NCBI GenBank assembly: GCA_023381515.1
Contig: JAMCQI010000032.1
Location: forward strand, 1-63,938
Source: Chloroflexota bacterium
GTDB lineage: Bacteria; Chloroflexota; Anaerolineae; UBA4142
Direction: 5' to 3'
Length of the DNA stretch: 63,938 bases
Shown: positions 1 to 7,972 of the stretch, in pieces
Layout: each line of letters begins with the position of its first letter
How positions within the stretch are numbered: the stretch's first letter is position 1
The notes under the pieces: model-generated
Told to the model about the DNA's origin: nothing
The model's database searches: none
Seen by the model: the letters and a program-made list of their open reading frames with translations, nothing else
Program-made: the position numbers and the translations under genes

Positions 1-1
1 G

Positions 2-133
2 ATCGGGCAGGAGCTGGCGATCTCGGAACGGACGGTGCGCCGTCATCTGCAAGAGATCTACTGCAAGCTGGGCGTGGACAACCGCGCAGAAGCCGTTGCT
101 CGCGCGGCGACGCTGGGGCTGGTGGAGAGATGA
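2..133 (+). CDS. LuxR-type HTH transcriptional regulator, C-terminal fragment (cut by window edge)
   Basis: The open frame entering the window ends in a typical LuxR/NarL DNA-binding helix-turn-helix: the peptide contains ISERTVRRHLQEIYCKLGV followed by NRAEAVARA, the usual recognition helix and C-terminal helix of GerE-fold domains. Only 43 residues are visible, so it cannot be said whether a receiver, ATPase or other sensor domain precedes it. The stop is followed by a strong palindrome. The family assignment is secure; the stimulus and target genes are unknown. Confidence 0.8.
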   Translation: MGQELAISERTVRRHLQEIYCKLGVDNRAEAVARAATLGLVER

Positions 134-186
134 AAAGTCACTTCATCCATGGCAAAGCCTCCAAAGCAGTCATAGATCTTGCGCCC

Positions 187-220
187 ACACCGCCCTGGCC
201 GGATCCGGCCAGAGCGGTGT
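187..220 (+). terminator. Strong palindromic hairpin after the LuxR gene
   Basis: A perfect 18-bp palindrome, CTGGCCGGATCCGGCCAG (195-212), is extended by ACACCGC on the left and GCGGTGT on the right with one mismatch. No T-run follows, so it is terminator-like rather than a textbook intrinsic terminator. Confidence 0.45.
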
Positions 221-334
221 CCTAAAGCGGTCACAAAGATGGCCGGAAAGGACGTTGTGCGAAGAACCACCGCCGTGGTAAGCTACGAACGGCACCAAGA
301 ACGCGGGTGACTATCGGATTGAGGAGTATGCATC

Positions 335-1030
335 ATGAGGAAGTTCACGCTGACGTTATTGGCTTTGCTGACAGCGTTCGTGGTTGTCCTCCTTGCCTCC
401 GCGCCTTCCGTTCGAGCGGATGCGCCTGAACGTCTCACGGAGAAGGGCTTTCTCAAGAACAGGCGGACCGGCGAGCGGGTCGAGATCCCTGACGAGGTCC
501 AGCAAGAACATCTCCAAGATGGGCACGATGTCGTCAAGTCATTCGTGCGCATCCCGCGGGAGCTCCTGGGCATGAGCACCGTGGTCAAGGGGCCCGGGTA
601 CGCCCTAGCCATTCCGCTCGACACCGAACATACCTATGGAACCTGTGACGGGTCCAACGCGGTCTGTGCGACTCTCACCCAGTACTTTAGCACGAGTGGC
701 AAGTATGTTGCAATCGACTATACCAAGGGCATGTGGCAGAGGATGGACTCCCAGGTCTCCTGGAGCAACGCTTATTTGGAGGCTGCATGCTACGGGCTAA
801 TCATGAACACCTCCAACATGTGCAACGATGTCAAGCGACAAACGGTCGGGGACCCGTCCTCTGGGCAATGGTACAACCACTATGTATGGTGGGATGGCAC
901 TTACGTCGAGACCGGTGATGTGGCATACGTGTCGGAGCGGAACTATATCACAATCACGCGCGGGGGAAGCCAATGGGACTTGGGGTTCTGCATCAGCGAG
1001 GGGGGTAGCTCGATAATGACTTGCCACTAA
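335..1030 (+). CDS. Secreted cysteine-containing protein of unknown function
   Basis: A 231-residue protein with a classical signal peptide: MRK, a long hydrophobic stretch, then an ASA/VRADA cleavage region near residues 27-30. The mature part is hydrophilic, aromatic-rich and has six cysteines (two near residue 105, two near 160, two near the C-terminus), consistent with disulfide bonds outside the membrane. GAGGAG lies 8 nt before the ATG, which fixes the start. I do not recognise a family. It has no close neighbour and sits alone between two apparently empty stretches. Confidence 0.7.
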   Translation: MRKFTLTLLALLTAFVVVLLASAPSVRADAPERLTEKGFLKNRRTGERVEIPDEVQQEHLQDGHDVVKSFVRIPRELLGMSTVVKGPGYALAIPLDTEHTYGTCDGSNAVCATLTQYFSTSGKYVAIDYTKGMWQRMDSQVSWSNAYLEAACYGLIMNTSNMCNDVKRQTVGDPSSGQWYNHYVWWDGTYVETGDVAYVSERNYITITRGGSQWDLGFCISEGGSSIMTCH

Positions 1031-1725
1031 TCGAACCTGCCCATCCGGGGGCAAGACTCTCGGCCGGAGCGATGCCCGGTTGACCGAAGAGGCAGACCGA
1101 TGCAGCATGGCGGTTTCGTGGGTAGCTGGGCTGCAGGGTGTGCAGGCCCGGGTGGGACATTCTTCACAACTGTTCATGAGGGTCTGAGACTCGCATCTAC
1201 AAGGTCTCTCGCCGTCAGGCTTCAGGGACGGTCAGGCAGATGGTGCTGTCTGACCGTCACATTGCAAGTGCCATCTGGGATTTCCTCTTGGTTAGTTGCT
1301 GGCGGGAACAGGAAGACAATGGCTTGGTGATATTAGAACTCGTGCCCCGATGAGGAGCGGCGCAGCCTGGAGGTTCGCACCGATGATTGGATTTTCCCCA
1401 TATCTAATCTGCCGCATGGTCTTGGACTGACGTGCACGCGAGAAGGGAGGGGTACGCCGCAAAAACGTCGGAAGACATAAACTTGAGCATTGCCACCGAC
1501 CTCAGTGTACGACCATCCGTAATCAGCGACCAGAGGTCTCCGACGATTCTGCGATGTACCCAGAAGGGAGCAGACGCGTGGCTGAAAGTAATCCCTGGTG
1601 TATAATCAGTGAGTTTGGAGGGAAGCACGCTATGCGTTCTGACCTTCAGTTGCACACGAAGTCTGAACACCGTGGCCTCGATTACAGCAAGAATTCCACA
1701 TCCGAGGTCTTGGCGAAGGTGACTG
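1031..1725. other. Intergenic stretch with no supported gene
   Basis: About 695 bases. Open frames on both strands are short, lack ribosome binding sites and do not resemble proteins. No repeat, RNA gene or clear promoter was seen. Confidence 0.5.
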
Positions 1726-2136
1726 ATGAGAAAACTTGTCCTGCTGATCGGTTTGGTTTTAACTTTGGCGATTGCCTATGGCGCTGATCAGGCGCTTGGA
1801 CTTTCTCGGGAGCGAGCTGCGCAGACGTTTGATCGGAATCTCACAGTATGGCCCGCCATTCCCGTTAACCTGGTCGTCGCGGTCGCGGTTCTTCTATTGT
1901 GCCAGACCGCTGTTCTTTCCCGATGGAGAAGCAAGCTAGTCCTGCTTTGCTTCATCTTGGTTGGTCTTGGTCTGTTGATTTCCGGAACGCCGCCCATCAT
2001 GGGGTCCCTGGGAGCATTGCACCAGATTCGCGTTTCTCCCGTGGCTCCCGATTCCTTGCTTTTCCACGTAGCAGCTTTCGTTACGGTCACTGGGTTTTGG
2101 GGTCTGATGGGTCTGCTGCGTCACTCGCCCCGTTGA
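1726..2136 (+). CDS. Small four-helix integral membrane protein, unknown function
   Basis: 136 residues with about four hydrophobic segments: residues 3-20, 45-63, 69-88 and 110-130. The second and third are separated by a short basic turn (SRWRSK), typical of a multi-pass inner membrane protein. An AAGGTGAC-like ribosome site precedes the ATG. No family was recognised. The next gene downstream encodes a small lipoprotein about 210 bp away on the same strand, so co-expression is possible but not shown. Confidence 0.6.
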   Translation: MRKLVLLIGLVLTLAIAYGADQALGLSRERAAQTFDRNLTVWPAIPVNLVVAVAVLLLCQTAVLSRWRSKLVLLCFILVGLGLLISGTPPIMGSLGALHQIRVSPVAPDSLLFHVAAFVTVTGFWGLMGLLRHSPR

Positions 2137-2349
2137 TAGCGTTTTGCACTCAACACGGGATTTTTCGCGGCTTTATTGCGCTTCCTGGGCTAATGAAAAA
2201 CCTCCTCCGCGCTGTTCTGAAGGCTCTGCATGCCTTACCGTCAGGGCGTTCGTTGCCTTGTCCCTGCAGAAACACCATGCTCTTTTGGCAAATATGAATT
2301 GCATACAGAAAAGGACGGCCAGGTGCTTAGGGGGAAGAATTTTCGCTTG

Positions 2350-2700
2350 ATGGCGGTTTCGTTTTCGGTCTCTGCCTGCTTGGTGGGCTGCGAATATGTA
2401 AACGCGCTCGGCGTGCCACAAAAGAGCCCTGTCCCGGCGGTACCTGCGATCGCTGGCGTTGTATCTGGGCTCGGCAGTGATGTCCGGGCCTCGGTGGAGG
2501 CGCGGTCTCCCACAAATAGCTACGCGACAGAGACCGCGAACGGGCCTTGGAGAATGGGCGGGCTGCGCGATGGCGTCTATGTAGTCGAGGCCCGGGCGCC
2601 GGGGTATACAGTTATGCCCATCTCATACACAGTCACGATCGCGAATGGCAAGCGAGAAGATAAGTCGAGCCTAGATTTCGAGTTCTCTCCAGAGCATTAG
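2350..2700 (+). CDS. Small lipoprotein with a carboxypeptidase-regulatory-like (transthyretin-like) domain
   Basis: From the ATG at 2350 the protein is 116 residues. MAVSFSVSACLVGC is a short signal with a lipobox ending in LVGC, so Cys14 would be lipidated. The rest (AGVVSG... through GLRDGVYVVEARAPGY to FEFSP) has the pattern of a CarboxypepD_reg or PEGA-type beta sandwich, found in surface proteins. The frame stays open further upstream, but those residues do not look like a signal peptide. Function unknown; probably extracytoplasmic binding or structure. Confidence 0.55.
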   Translation: MAVSFSVSACLVGCEYVNALGVPQKSPVPAVPAIAGVVSGLGSDVRASVEARSPTNSYATETANGPWRMGGLRDGVYVVEARAPGYTVMPISYTVTIANGKREDKSSLDFEFSPEH

Positions 2701-2781
2701 AATTTGCGAGCGCGCTTTGTTGAGGCACCTGTAGGTCTTGCGAGACCTTGAGCGCTGGGCACCTGGCGAGATGGAGGTCGT

Positions 2782-2865
2782 ATGACAATTCACTTTCGCC
2801 ATTCGTGGCGGATCGTCGGAACCATGCTCCTGGCCACTGGCGTCATCGGTTCGCGTCCGGAGGAG
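2782..2865 (+). pseudogene. Beginning of a truncated exported-protein gene
   Basis: GGAGGTCGT directly precedes an ATG, an excellent ribosome site. The first 25 or so residues, MTIHFRHSWRIVGTMLLATG..., look like a signal peptide. The frame then runs into the antisense of the dapB-like gene, whose stop codon is at 2866-2868, so no mature protein can follow. The best reading is a gene start whose body was lost at a rearrangement junction near 2860. A chance ORF cannot be excluded. Confidence 0.35.
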
Positions 2866-3666
2866 TCACAGTTCCAGGACGGCGTCGAGGCCGCGTTTGA
2901 GGCCGACGAACGAGTTGACGCGGCGGATGGCGAGGAGCGCGCCTTCTACATAGGGCTCGGGACTGGTTCCGGCTTCGTAGCGCAGGCTGAGCTTTTCGTC
3001 GCCGCTGCCGAAGAGGGCGTCCACCGAGAGGACATGCCCAGGGAGACGAATGGAGTGGACCTGAATGCCGTTGAGGGTGGCGCCGCGGCTCTCTTCCGGT
3101 CCCTTCGTCTGGTCGATCGGGACGGAGAGCTGCGGGGCGCGGACTTGCGCTAACTTGAAAGCGAGTTCGCGTGCGGTGCCGCTGGGCGCGTCGGGTTTCT
3201 CGGCGCCGGCGTAATCGAGGATTTCGAACTGGGGCATATACTTGGCCGCTAGCTGCGCACATTTGGTGAGAACGACGGTCGCGAGCGAAAAGTTGCCGAC
3301 GGCGAGGACGCCGACATGATGTTCGAGTGCGAGTTGGTCGAGGTCGGCAAGGTCTTGCTCATATAGCCCGGAGGTGCCGATGACGACGTGGGCGCCGCGA
3401 CGGATCGCCGCAGTCACATTCGCTTTGGCGATATCCGGATGCGTATACTCGACAAAGACATCGCATGGGATTCCCAGAGCCTGTTCGGCAGAAGCGTAGA
3501 GCATCGCATTCAGGTTCGGGATGCCGAGAGCGTCGCCGATGGTCTGACCGGCCTGACGGCGGGATACACCAACGACCAGTTCGAGGTCATCAGCGTGAGC
3601 GATGGCGCGGGCGAGAGCCGTACCGGCCCATCCGGTCGCGCCAGCCAAGCATACGCGTAGGGTCAT
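2866..3666 (-). CDS. DapB-like dihydrodipicolinate reductase family protein with altered active site
   Basis: 266 residues from the ATG at 3666, which has GGAGC upstream. An N-terminal Rossmann domain has a GATGWAG dinucleotide motif (8-14), followed by EYTHPD (73-78), GTSG (97-100) and the C-terminal substrate motif KPDAPSGTA (157-165). Canonical DapB has HHRHK just before DAPSGT. Here the residues are AGAEK, so the catalytic His pair is replaced while the Lys is kept. The gene lies 91 bp downstream of larC and has its own promoter. It may be a genuine lysine-pathway enzyme of a divergent subfamily, or a reductase recruited to the nickel-cofactor locus. Confidence 0.75.
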   Translation of the reverse strand: MTLRVCLAGATGWAGTALARAIAHADDLELVVGVSRRQAGQTIGDALGIPNLNAMLYASAEQALGIPCDVFVEYTHPDIAKANVTAAIRRGAHVVIGTSGLYEQDLADLDQLALEHHVGVLAVGNFSLATVVLTKCAQLAAKYMPQFEILDYAGAEKPDAPSGTARELAFKLAQVRAPQLSVPIDQTKGPEESRGATLNGIQVHSIRLPGHVLSVDALFGSGDEKLSLRYEAGTSPEPYVEGALLAIRRVNSFVGLKRGLDAVLEL

Positions 3667-3709
3667 GATAGCTCCTGAAGTTGGATAGCGGAGGGAATGA
3701 TACATTATG

Positions 3710-3738
3710 ATTATATCGTAACGGCGAACAGCATGCAA
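3710..3738 (-). promoter_or_regulatory. Probable sigma-70-type promoter of the dapB-like gene
   Basis: On the minus strand TTGCAT (3738-3733) is followed, after 17 nt, by a perfect TATAAT (3715-3710). It lies between larC and the dapB-like start, implying at least partly independent transcription. Confidence 0.6.
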
Positions 3739-3757
3739 AAAACAGGTGACATTTGGC

Positions 3758-4984
3758 TCATTGGCTCATTGATCCATCGCTTGTCGCCCGAGTCGCGGCG
3801 CGACGAACCGCATCCATGATGGTGGAGAGGGGTAATTGGCGGTCGCGGGCAGCGCGGGCGCAGTCGTCATATTCGGGGACAATAGTGAGTCGTCCGTCGG
3901 GACGGCGGGCGACTTTGGCGCGCAGGGTGCCGTACTCCGTTTCTACGGAGATGCCTTCCCGGGGAAGAACATACCGCTGCAGAATATGCTCACGAATACC
4001 CAGGGTCGTGGTTTCCTCAAAAACGATGCGTAAGAGGCCATCCGTGCGGCCCACCGGGCCGAGCACGCGCAAGCAGGTGCCCGGCCGATTCTTTTTCATC
4101 TGCAGAGGCGTCAGCGTGACGTCGAGCGCGCCCGCATGGAAGAGCCGTTCCATGAGGTGATCGTAGATCTGGGGGTTCATGTCGTCGATGTTCGTTTCGA
4201 GCTCGACGATGGATTCGGCAATCAAGTCGCCGGAGACGAATCCGGACAGGGTGTTCTGCTCTGCGGAAGGCGCCGCCTCACCGGTCAAGACGCGGAGAAC
4301 ATTCGGAGTCGTGTCTTGGCGCGAGCCGGCCCCATAGCCGACGGCCCTGAGCAACATGCGGGGGAGCGAGCCGTAGGTGTCGGCCAGCGTCGTGAGGATA
4401 GCAGCACCGGTCGGCGTGACGGTCTCACGGTCACCGGAAACACCTACGAGAGGGGCATCTTGCAAGAGGGCGAGGGTGGCGGGAGCCGGCAGAGGGAAAA
4501 CGCCATGCTCGGTTTTGATTTGCCCGCGAGCCAGAGGGAACGGAGAGACGCAAACTCGTTCGACGCCAAGAAGGCTTGTGCCCGCGACGGCGCCGACAAT
4601 ATCGATAATCGTATCCAGCCCGCCAAGTTCGTGGAGGTGTACATCCGCCAGAGATTGGTTGTGAATCCGCGCCTCGACTTGTGCGAGGCGGGTCAGGATC
4701 CGCGTGCTCGCCTCCTTGATGGGAGCGGGGAGAGCGCCTGCGGCGATCGTTTCCAGGAGATCGCTCGCGCGCCTTTCCGGCGAGTCCTCTTGGATGCGCA
4801 CCTCGACAAGCGTGGCCGTGATTCCGGCGCGCATGACGCGAGCGGATTCGAGCGACCAACCCGGGAGACGGAGCAGATCGAGCATAGCGCGCAGCGCGTT
4901 TTCGTCCAGCCCGGCGTCAAGGAGCGCGCCGAGAATCATATTGCCGCTCGCGCCGCCGATCAAATCGAAATAGGCGACTTTCAT
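3758..4984 (-). CDS. larC: LarC, nickel-insertion enzyme for pyridinium-3,5-bisthiocarboxylate mononucleotide (cyclometallase)
   Basis: 408 residues beginning MKVAYFDLIGGASGNM, the LarC hallmark. It continues with VHLHELGGLDTIIDIVG (histidine- and acid-rich, metal-handling region), EHGVFPLPAPAT and TPTGAAIL. The C-terminal half (ETNIDDMNPQIYDHLMERLF...) is the LarC2 domain. In Lactiplantibacillus plantarum LarC is made by a programmed frameshift between larC1 and larC2; here both halves are in one continuous frame. The ATG overlaps the larB stop by 4 nt (ATGA), indicating translational coupling. LarC inserts Ni into the dithiolated pyridinium mononucleotide in a CTP-dependent reaction (family knowledge). 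No larA racemase gene is in the window. Confidence 0.93.
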   Translation of the reverse strand: MKVAYFDLIGGASGNMILGALLDAGLDENALRAMLDLLRLPGWSLESARVMRAGITATLVEVRIQEDSPERRASDLLETIAAGALPAPIKEASTRILTRLAQVEARIHNQSLADVHLHELGGLDTIIDIVGAVAGTSLLGVERVCVSPFPLARGQIKTEHGVFPLPAPATLALLQDAPLVGVSGDRETVTPTGAAILTTLADTYGSLPRMLLRAVGYGAGSRQDTTPNVLRVLTGEAAPSAEQNTLSGFVSGDLIAESIVELETNIDDMNPQIYDHLMERLFHAGALDVTLTPLQMKKNRPGTCLRVLGPVGRTDGLLRIVFEETTTLGIREHILQRYVLPREGISVETEYGTLRAKVARRPDGRLTIVPEYDDCARAARDRQLPLSTIMDAVRRAATRATSDGSMSQ

Positions 4985-5742
4985 ACAGCCGCCCGAGAAT
5001 CAATCAAGTGCGCGAGATAGCCGGCGCCAAAGCCATTGTCGATATTCACGACGGCAATGCCGGGCGCACAGGCGTTCAGCATGGTCATGAGAGCCGCGAC
5101 ACCGCCCAGGCCGGTACCGTAGCCAACACTCGTCGGAACGGCAATCACGGGACAGGCGACTAATCCGCCGACGACGGCTGGTAATACGCCATCCATACCC
5201 GCCACCACCACAATCACGTTCGCTTCCTGCAGCCGTGCACGGGCATCGAGCAGCCGGTGAATACCGGCGACCCCGACGTCGTAGAGTCTCTCGACGCGGC
5301 TTCCCATGACCGCTACTGTCACCGCCGCCTCTTCAGCCACATTGAGGTCCGCGGTCCCAGCGCTGACGACCAGGACAGGAATGCCGTTTTGCGCCAACGC
5401 GGGCGCTGGATCGCCGACGACGACGATACGCGCATCGGGGAAATAGCGCGCGGCGGGGACAGCCGCCTGGACAGCAGCATACACTTCGGGGCTCGCGCGC
5501 GTCGCCATCACGATCGGGTGGGCGCGCGTAAGCTGCCGTATGATCTCGACCGTATGCTCCACCCGCTTGCCTTCGCAGAAGACAACTTCGGGAAAGCCCT
5601 GGCGAAGCTCCCGGTGATGGTCGAGCCGGGCAAAACCCAGATCCTCATACGGAAGGTCCCGGAGCCAAGCCACGGCCTCGTCGACCGAGCATTGGCCCGT
5701 CTGCACCTGAACTATCAACTCACGCAGATGATCGACATTCAT
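4981..5742 (-). CDS. larB: LarB, pyridinium-3,5-biscarboxylic acid mononucleotide synthase
   Basis: 253 residues with an N-terminal extension and a C-terminal PurE-like (AIR carboxylase fold) domain. Visible motifs are GFPEVVFCEGK (51-61), the glycine-rich segment AVPTSVGYGTGLGG and the ending NACAPGIAVVNIDNGFGAG, all typical of LarB. The family carboxylates the pyridinium ring of nicotinic acid adenine dinucleotide and hydrolyses the phosphoanhydride, the first step of nickel-pincer cofactor synthesis. The start overlaps the larE stop by 4 nt and the stop overlaps larC, so larE-B-C form one operon. Confidence 0.93.
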   Translation of the reverse strand: MNVDHLRELIVQVQTGQCSVDEAVAWLRDLPYEDLGFARLDHHRELRQGFPEVVFCEGKRVEHTVEIIRQLTRAHPIVMATRASPEVYAAVQAAVPAARYFPDARIVVVGDPAPALAQNGIPVLVVSAGTADLNVAEEAAVTVAVMGSRVERLYDVGVAGIHRLLDARARLQEANVIVVVAGMDGVLPAVVGGLVACPVIAVPTSVGYGTGLGGVAALMTMLNACAPGIAVVNIDNGFGAGYLAHLIDSRAAV

Positions 5743-6566
5743 TGCGCGCGCTCCTCGCGCTGCAGGTCGTCGTTGAGGCGGCCGGAACGGTAGCCGGCCA
5801 GGTCGAGGGTGACGGTCGAAAAACCGAGTGCGTTGAGGTAGGCAACGATTTCAACCGAATGAGTCGCGACCAGGGGCATATCACCAGGCTCGACCTCTAT
5901 GCGCGCGGCCCCTCCCAGATGACGCACACGCACCTGGTGCACGCCAAGAACACGCAGATACATCTCGGCGCGGTCAACCTGGGTAAGCGCCTGAAGGGTT
6001 ATCGTCGTACCGTAGGGGATGCGGGAAGACAGACACGCGAGAGCGGGTTTGTCCCAGGTGGCGAGGCCCATTTCGCGGGAAAGTGCCCGCACCTCCTCCT
6101 TGGCCAATCCAACTTGGGCGAGTGGACTGTACACATTGTGCTCGCGCGCGGCCTGGCGACCGGGACGGTGGTCGTGAAGATCGTCGGCGTTGAGGCCGTC
6201 TGCGATGGCCGCCAAATGCTCGGACGCGACGAAATTCTCCATCTGATCGTATAATTCGGTCTTGCAAAAGTAACAACGGTTCGCCGGATTCGCGAGATAA
6301 CGGGGATCGGAGGTCTCGTGCGTGTGCAGAAGGACGTGGCGGGCGCCGATGTTGGCGGCGAGCTGCTGCGCCTGTTCTAGTTCGCCGGAGGCCAGAGTCT
6401 CGCTAACGGCAGTCACGGCGATGGCGCGGGGGCCAAGTTGATCGTGAGCGATGCGAAGAACGAAGGTGGAATCGACGCCGCCGGAAAAGGCGACGGCGAC
6501 GGAGTCGAGGGTGTCAAAAAACCGCCGCAGAGCGGCGAGTTTGGTCTCTACCGGTCCGTTGGTCAT
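5739..6566 (-). CDS. larE: LarE, sulfur transferase of nickel-pincer cofactor synthesis (three-cysteine type)
   Basis: 275 residues from the ATG at 6566. GGAGA lies upstream, and the promoter places the transcript start after the alternative upstream ATG at 6587. The PP-loop SGGVDST (28-34) binds ATP to adenylate the substrate carboxylate. Cysteines sit at 98 and 101 (RCYFCK) and 178 (ACLSSRIPYG). L. plantarum LarE has only the last, which it sacrifices as sulfur donor. A three-Cys pattern is known from LarE proteins that carry a [4Fe-4S] cluster and can turn over. First gene of the operon larE-larB-larC. Confidence 0.93.
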   Translation of the reverse strand: MTNGPVETKLAALRRFFDTLDSVAVAFSGGVDSTFVLRIAHDQLGPRAIAVTAVSETLASGELEQAQQLAANIGARHVLLHTHETSDPRYLANPANRCYFCKTELYDQMENFVASEHLAAIADGLNADDLHDHRPGRQAAREHNVYSPLAQVGLAKEEVRALSREMGLATWDKPALACLSSRIPYGTTITLQALTQVDRAEMYLRVLGVHQVRVRHLGGAARIEVEPGDMPLVATHSVEIVAYLNALGFSTVTLDLAGYRSGRLNDDLQREERAQ

Positions 6567-6587
6567 AAATTTTCTCCAATGAGTCAT

Positions 6588-6615
6588 ATTTTATGGGAAA
6601 AGAAGGCGGTGTCAA
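6588..6615 (-). promoter_or_regulatory. Promoter of the larE-larB-larC operon
   Basis: On the minus strand a perfect TTGACA (6615-6610), a 16-nt spacer and TAAAAT (6593-6588). The expected start point is about 15 nt before the larE ATG at 6566, giving a very short leader with room for the ribosome site only. Confidence 0.75.
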
Positions 6616-6744
6616 TCGGGGAATTCATCTGCGCAGGGCTGTTGCCGAGACGTAACTCCCGTCCCTCTCCCCCGTGGGAGGAGGGGAATGGAGGCCGTCC
6701 GGTCAGGGAACCACGATTTTCCTGCAAGTACCCATCTTGTTATA

Positions 6745-6787
6745 AGAACGACGCCCCTCGCCGCAAACCGGCGAGGGGCGTCGTTCT
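6745..6787 (-). terminator. Perfect 19-bp stem hairpin downstream of the exporter adaptor gene
   Basis: Arms 6745-6763 and 6769-6787 are exact reverse complements (AGAACGACGCCCC... paired with ...GGGGCGTCGTTCT) with a 5-nt loop CAAAC. It lies 20 nt beyond the stop of the minus-strand adaptor gene. The sequence beyond the stem on the minus strand (TATAACAAG) is A/T-rich but lacks a clear T-tract. Confidence 0.65.
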
Positions 6788-6807
6788 CATATATCGGTCG
6801 GCGCCGC

Positions 6808-7947
6808 CTACTGCGCCGGGACTGGTTTCGGGATGGTCACCTGGGCAGTCATGTTCCAGTGTAGGCGCTCGTCCTGTTTGTCAAGCTGGATGACGAGCGT
6901 GTAGACAACGTCGCCTTGTTTATTTTCGCCATAGCCGTTCACTCTGGCGACTTTTCCGGTCAACTCGAGATCAGGAATCGCGTCGAAGGTGACCACCGCC
7001 GGGTCCCCGACTTTGATGTTGACGACATTGAGCTCGGTGAGATCAGTCGTCTCGACCTGCCAGTTGGAGTAGTCCGCGAGGCGCAGTGCAACCGTGCCTG
7101 CGGCCACTTGCTCGCCCGGTCGGAGATCGAGCGACGCAACGGTGCCGGCAAAGGGCGAGACGAGCTTGGCGCGGTTGAGTTCGTCTGCCGCCACGTCACG
7201 CGCGGCTTGAGATGCCTTGACGCCTGCTTCGGCGGCGGCAACATCCTCGGCCGTAGGCGTTAACTGGGCGAGTTCACTCTTGGCCGTCTGGAGCGCGGAC
7301 AATGCCTCTTGGACTTGCGCGTCGGTCGGGTTGAGCCGGCTGTTATATGCCGCCAGGGCTTGTTGGTAATCCAGCCACGCCGCCTGCAAATCCGCGCGCT
7401 GTGGAAACATTCCGGCGCTCGGGTTGCTGTCGCCGCCGACGCGATCATACGCGGCCTGGGCTTGGTCGAGCCTTGCCTTAGCTTTGTCCACATCGGTCTT
7501 GAGCCCGCTGAGCTCACTCGGATCAGGCTTGAACAGTTTGTCAAAGTTAGCTTGGGCAGATTTCACTGCTTGCTGCGCGGCCGCCAACTGCTCCGCCGTG
7601 GACCCGCGCTTGGCTTGGTTGAGCTTGGCCTGAGCGACGGCGAGATCCGCGTCTGCCTGGGCGAGCTTTAGCTCCAACTGCCGTGTGTCCAAACGAGCCA
7701 GCAACTTGCCACTGTCGACGCGCTCGCCGACGGCGACGGGCACTTGTGCAATGACACCGGCCGACTGGAATCCAAGCGCAGCGCTGCGCGCTGGCACCAC
7801 CTTGCCTTCGGCGATGATCTTGTTACTGACCTTGACGGCCGGCAGCGTCGGCTGGGCCTGAGAGGCAGGAGTGGCAGGCGCCGAGCAGGCCATCAGGGTG
7901 ACGACGACGAGAGCCAGGATGGCAAGGGAAAGAATGTGTTTCCGCAT
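6808..7947 (-). CDS. HlyD/MacA-type periplasmic-adaptor-like lipoprotein of an ABC exporter
   Basis: 379 residues from the ATG at 7947 (AAGGAG upstream). The signal peptide ends in a lipobox LMAC. A split lipoyl/barrel-sandwich domain (GVIAQVPVAVGERVDSGKLLA and, later, LVSPFAGTVASLDLRPGEQV) brackets a long Ala/Gln/Lys-rich alpha-helical hairpin of about 180 residues. A beta-barrel and membrane-proximal domain (VVTFDAIPDLELTGKVARV) follow. It is the last gene of the ATPase-permease-adaptor operon. As a lipoprotein in a probably monoderm cell it would sit on the outer face of the membrane and guide substrate from the FtsX-type permease. Confidence 0.88.
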   Translation of the reverse strand: MRKHILSLAILALVVVTLMACSAPATPASQAQPTLPAVKVSNKIIAEGKVVPARSAALGFQSAGVIAQVPVAVGERVDSGKLLARLDTRQLELKLAQADADLAVAQAKLNQAKRGSTAEQLAAAQQAVKSAQANFDKLFKPDPSELSGLKTDVDKAKARLDQAQAAYDRVGGDSNPSAGMFPQRADLQAAWLDYQQALAAYNSRLNPTDAQVQEALSALQTAKSELAQLTPTAEDVAAAEAGVKASQAARDVAADELNRAKLVSPFAGTVASLDLRPGEQVAAGTVALRLADYSNWQVETTDLTELNVVNIKVGDPAVVTFDAIPDLELTGKVARVNGYGENKQGDVVYTLVIQLDKQDERLHWNMTAQVTIPKPVPAQ

Positions 7948-7972
7948 GGCTATCTCCTTGGAAGTGAGGTGT

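Noticed and set aside
1100..1330. Small open frame of 76 codons
   Set aside because: No ribosome site, atypical composition and no recognisable features.
4136..5020. 294-codon open frame on the plus strand
   Set aside because: Antisense to larC; no recognisable motif, whereas larC has clear family signatures.
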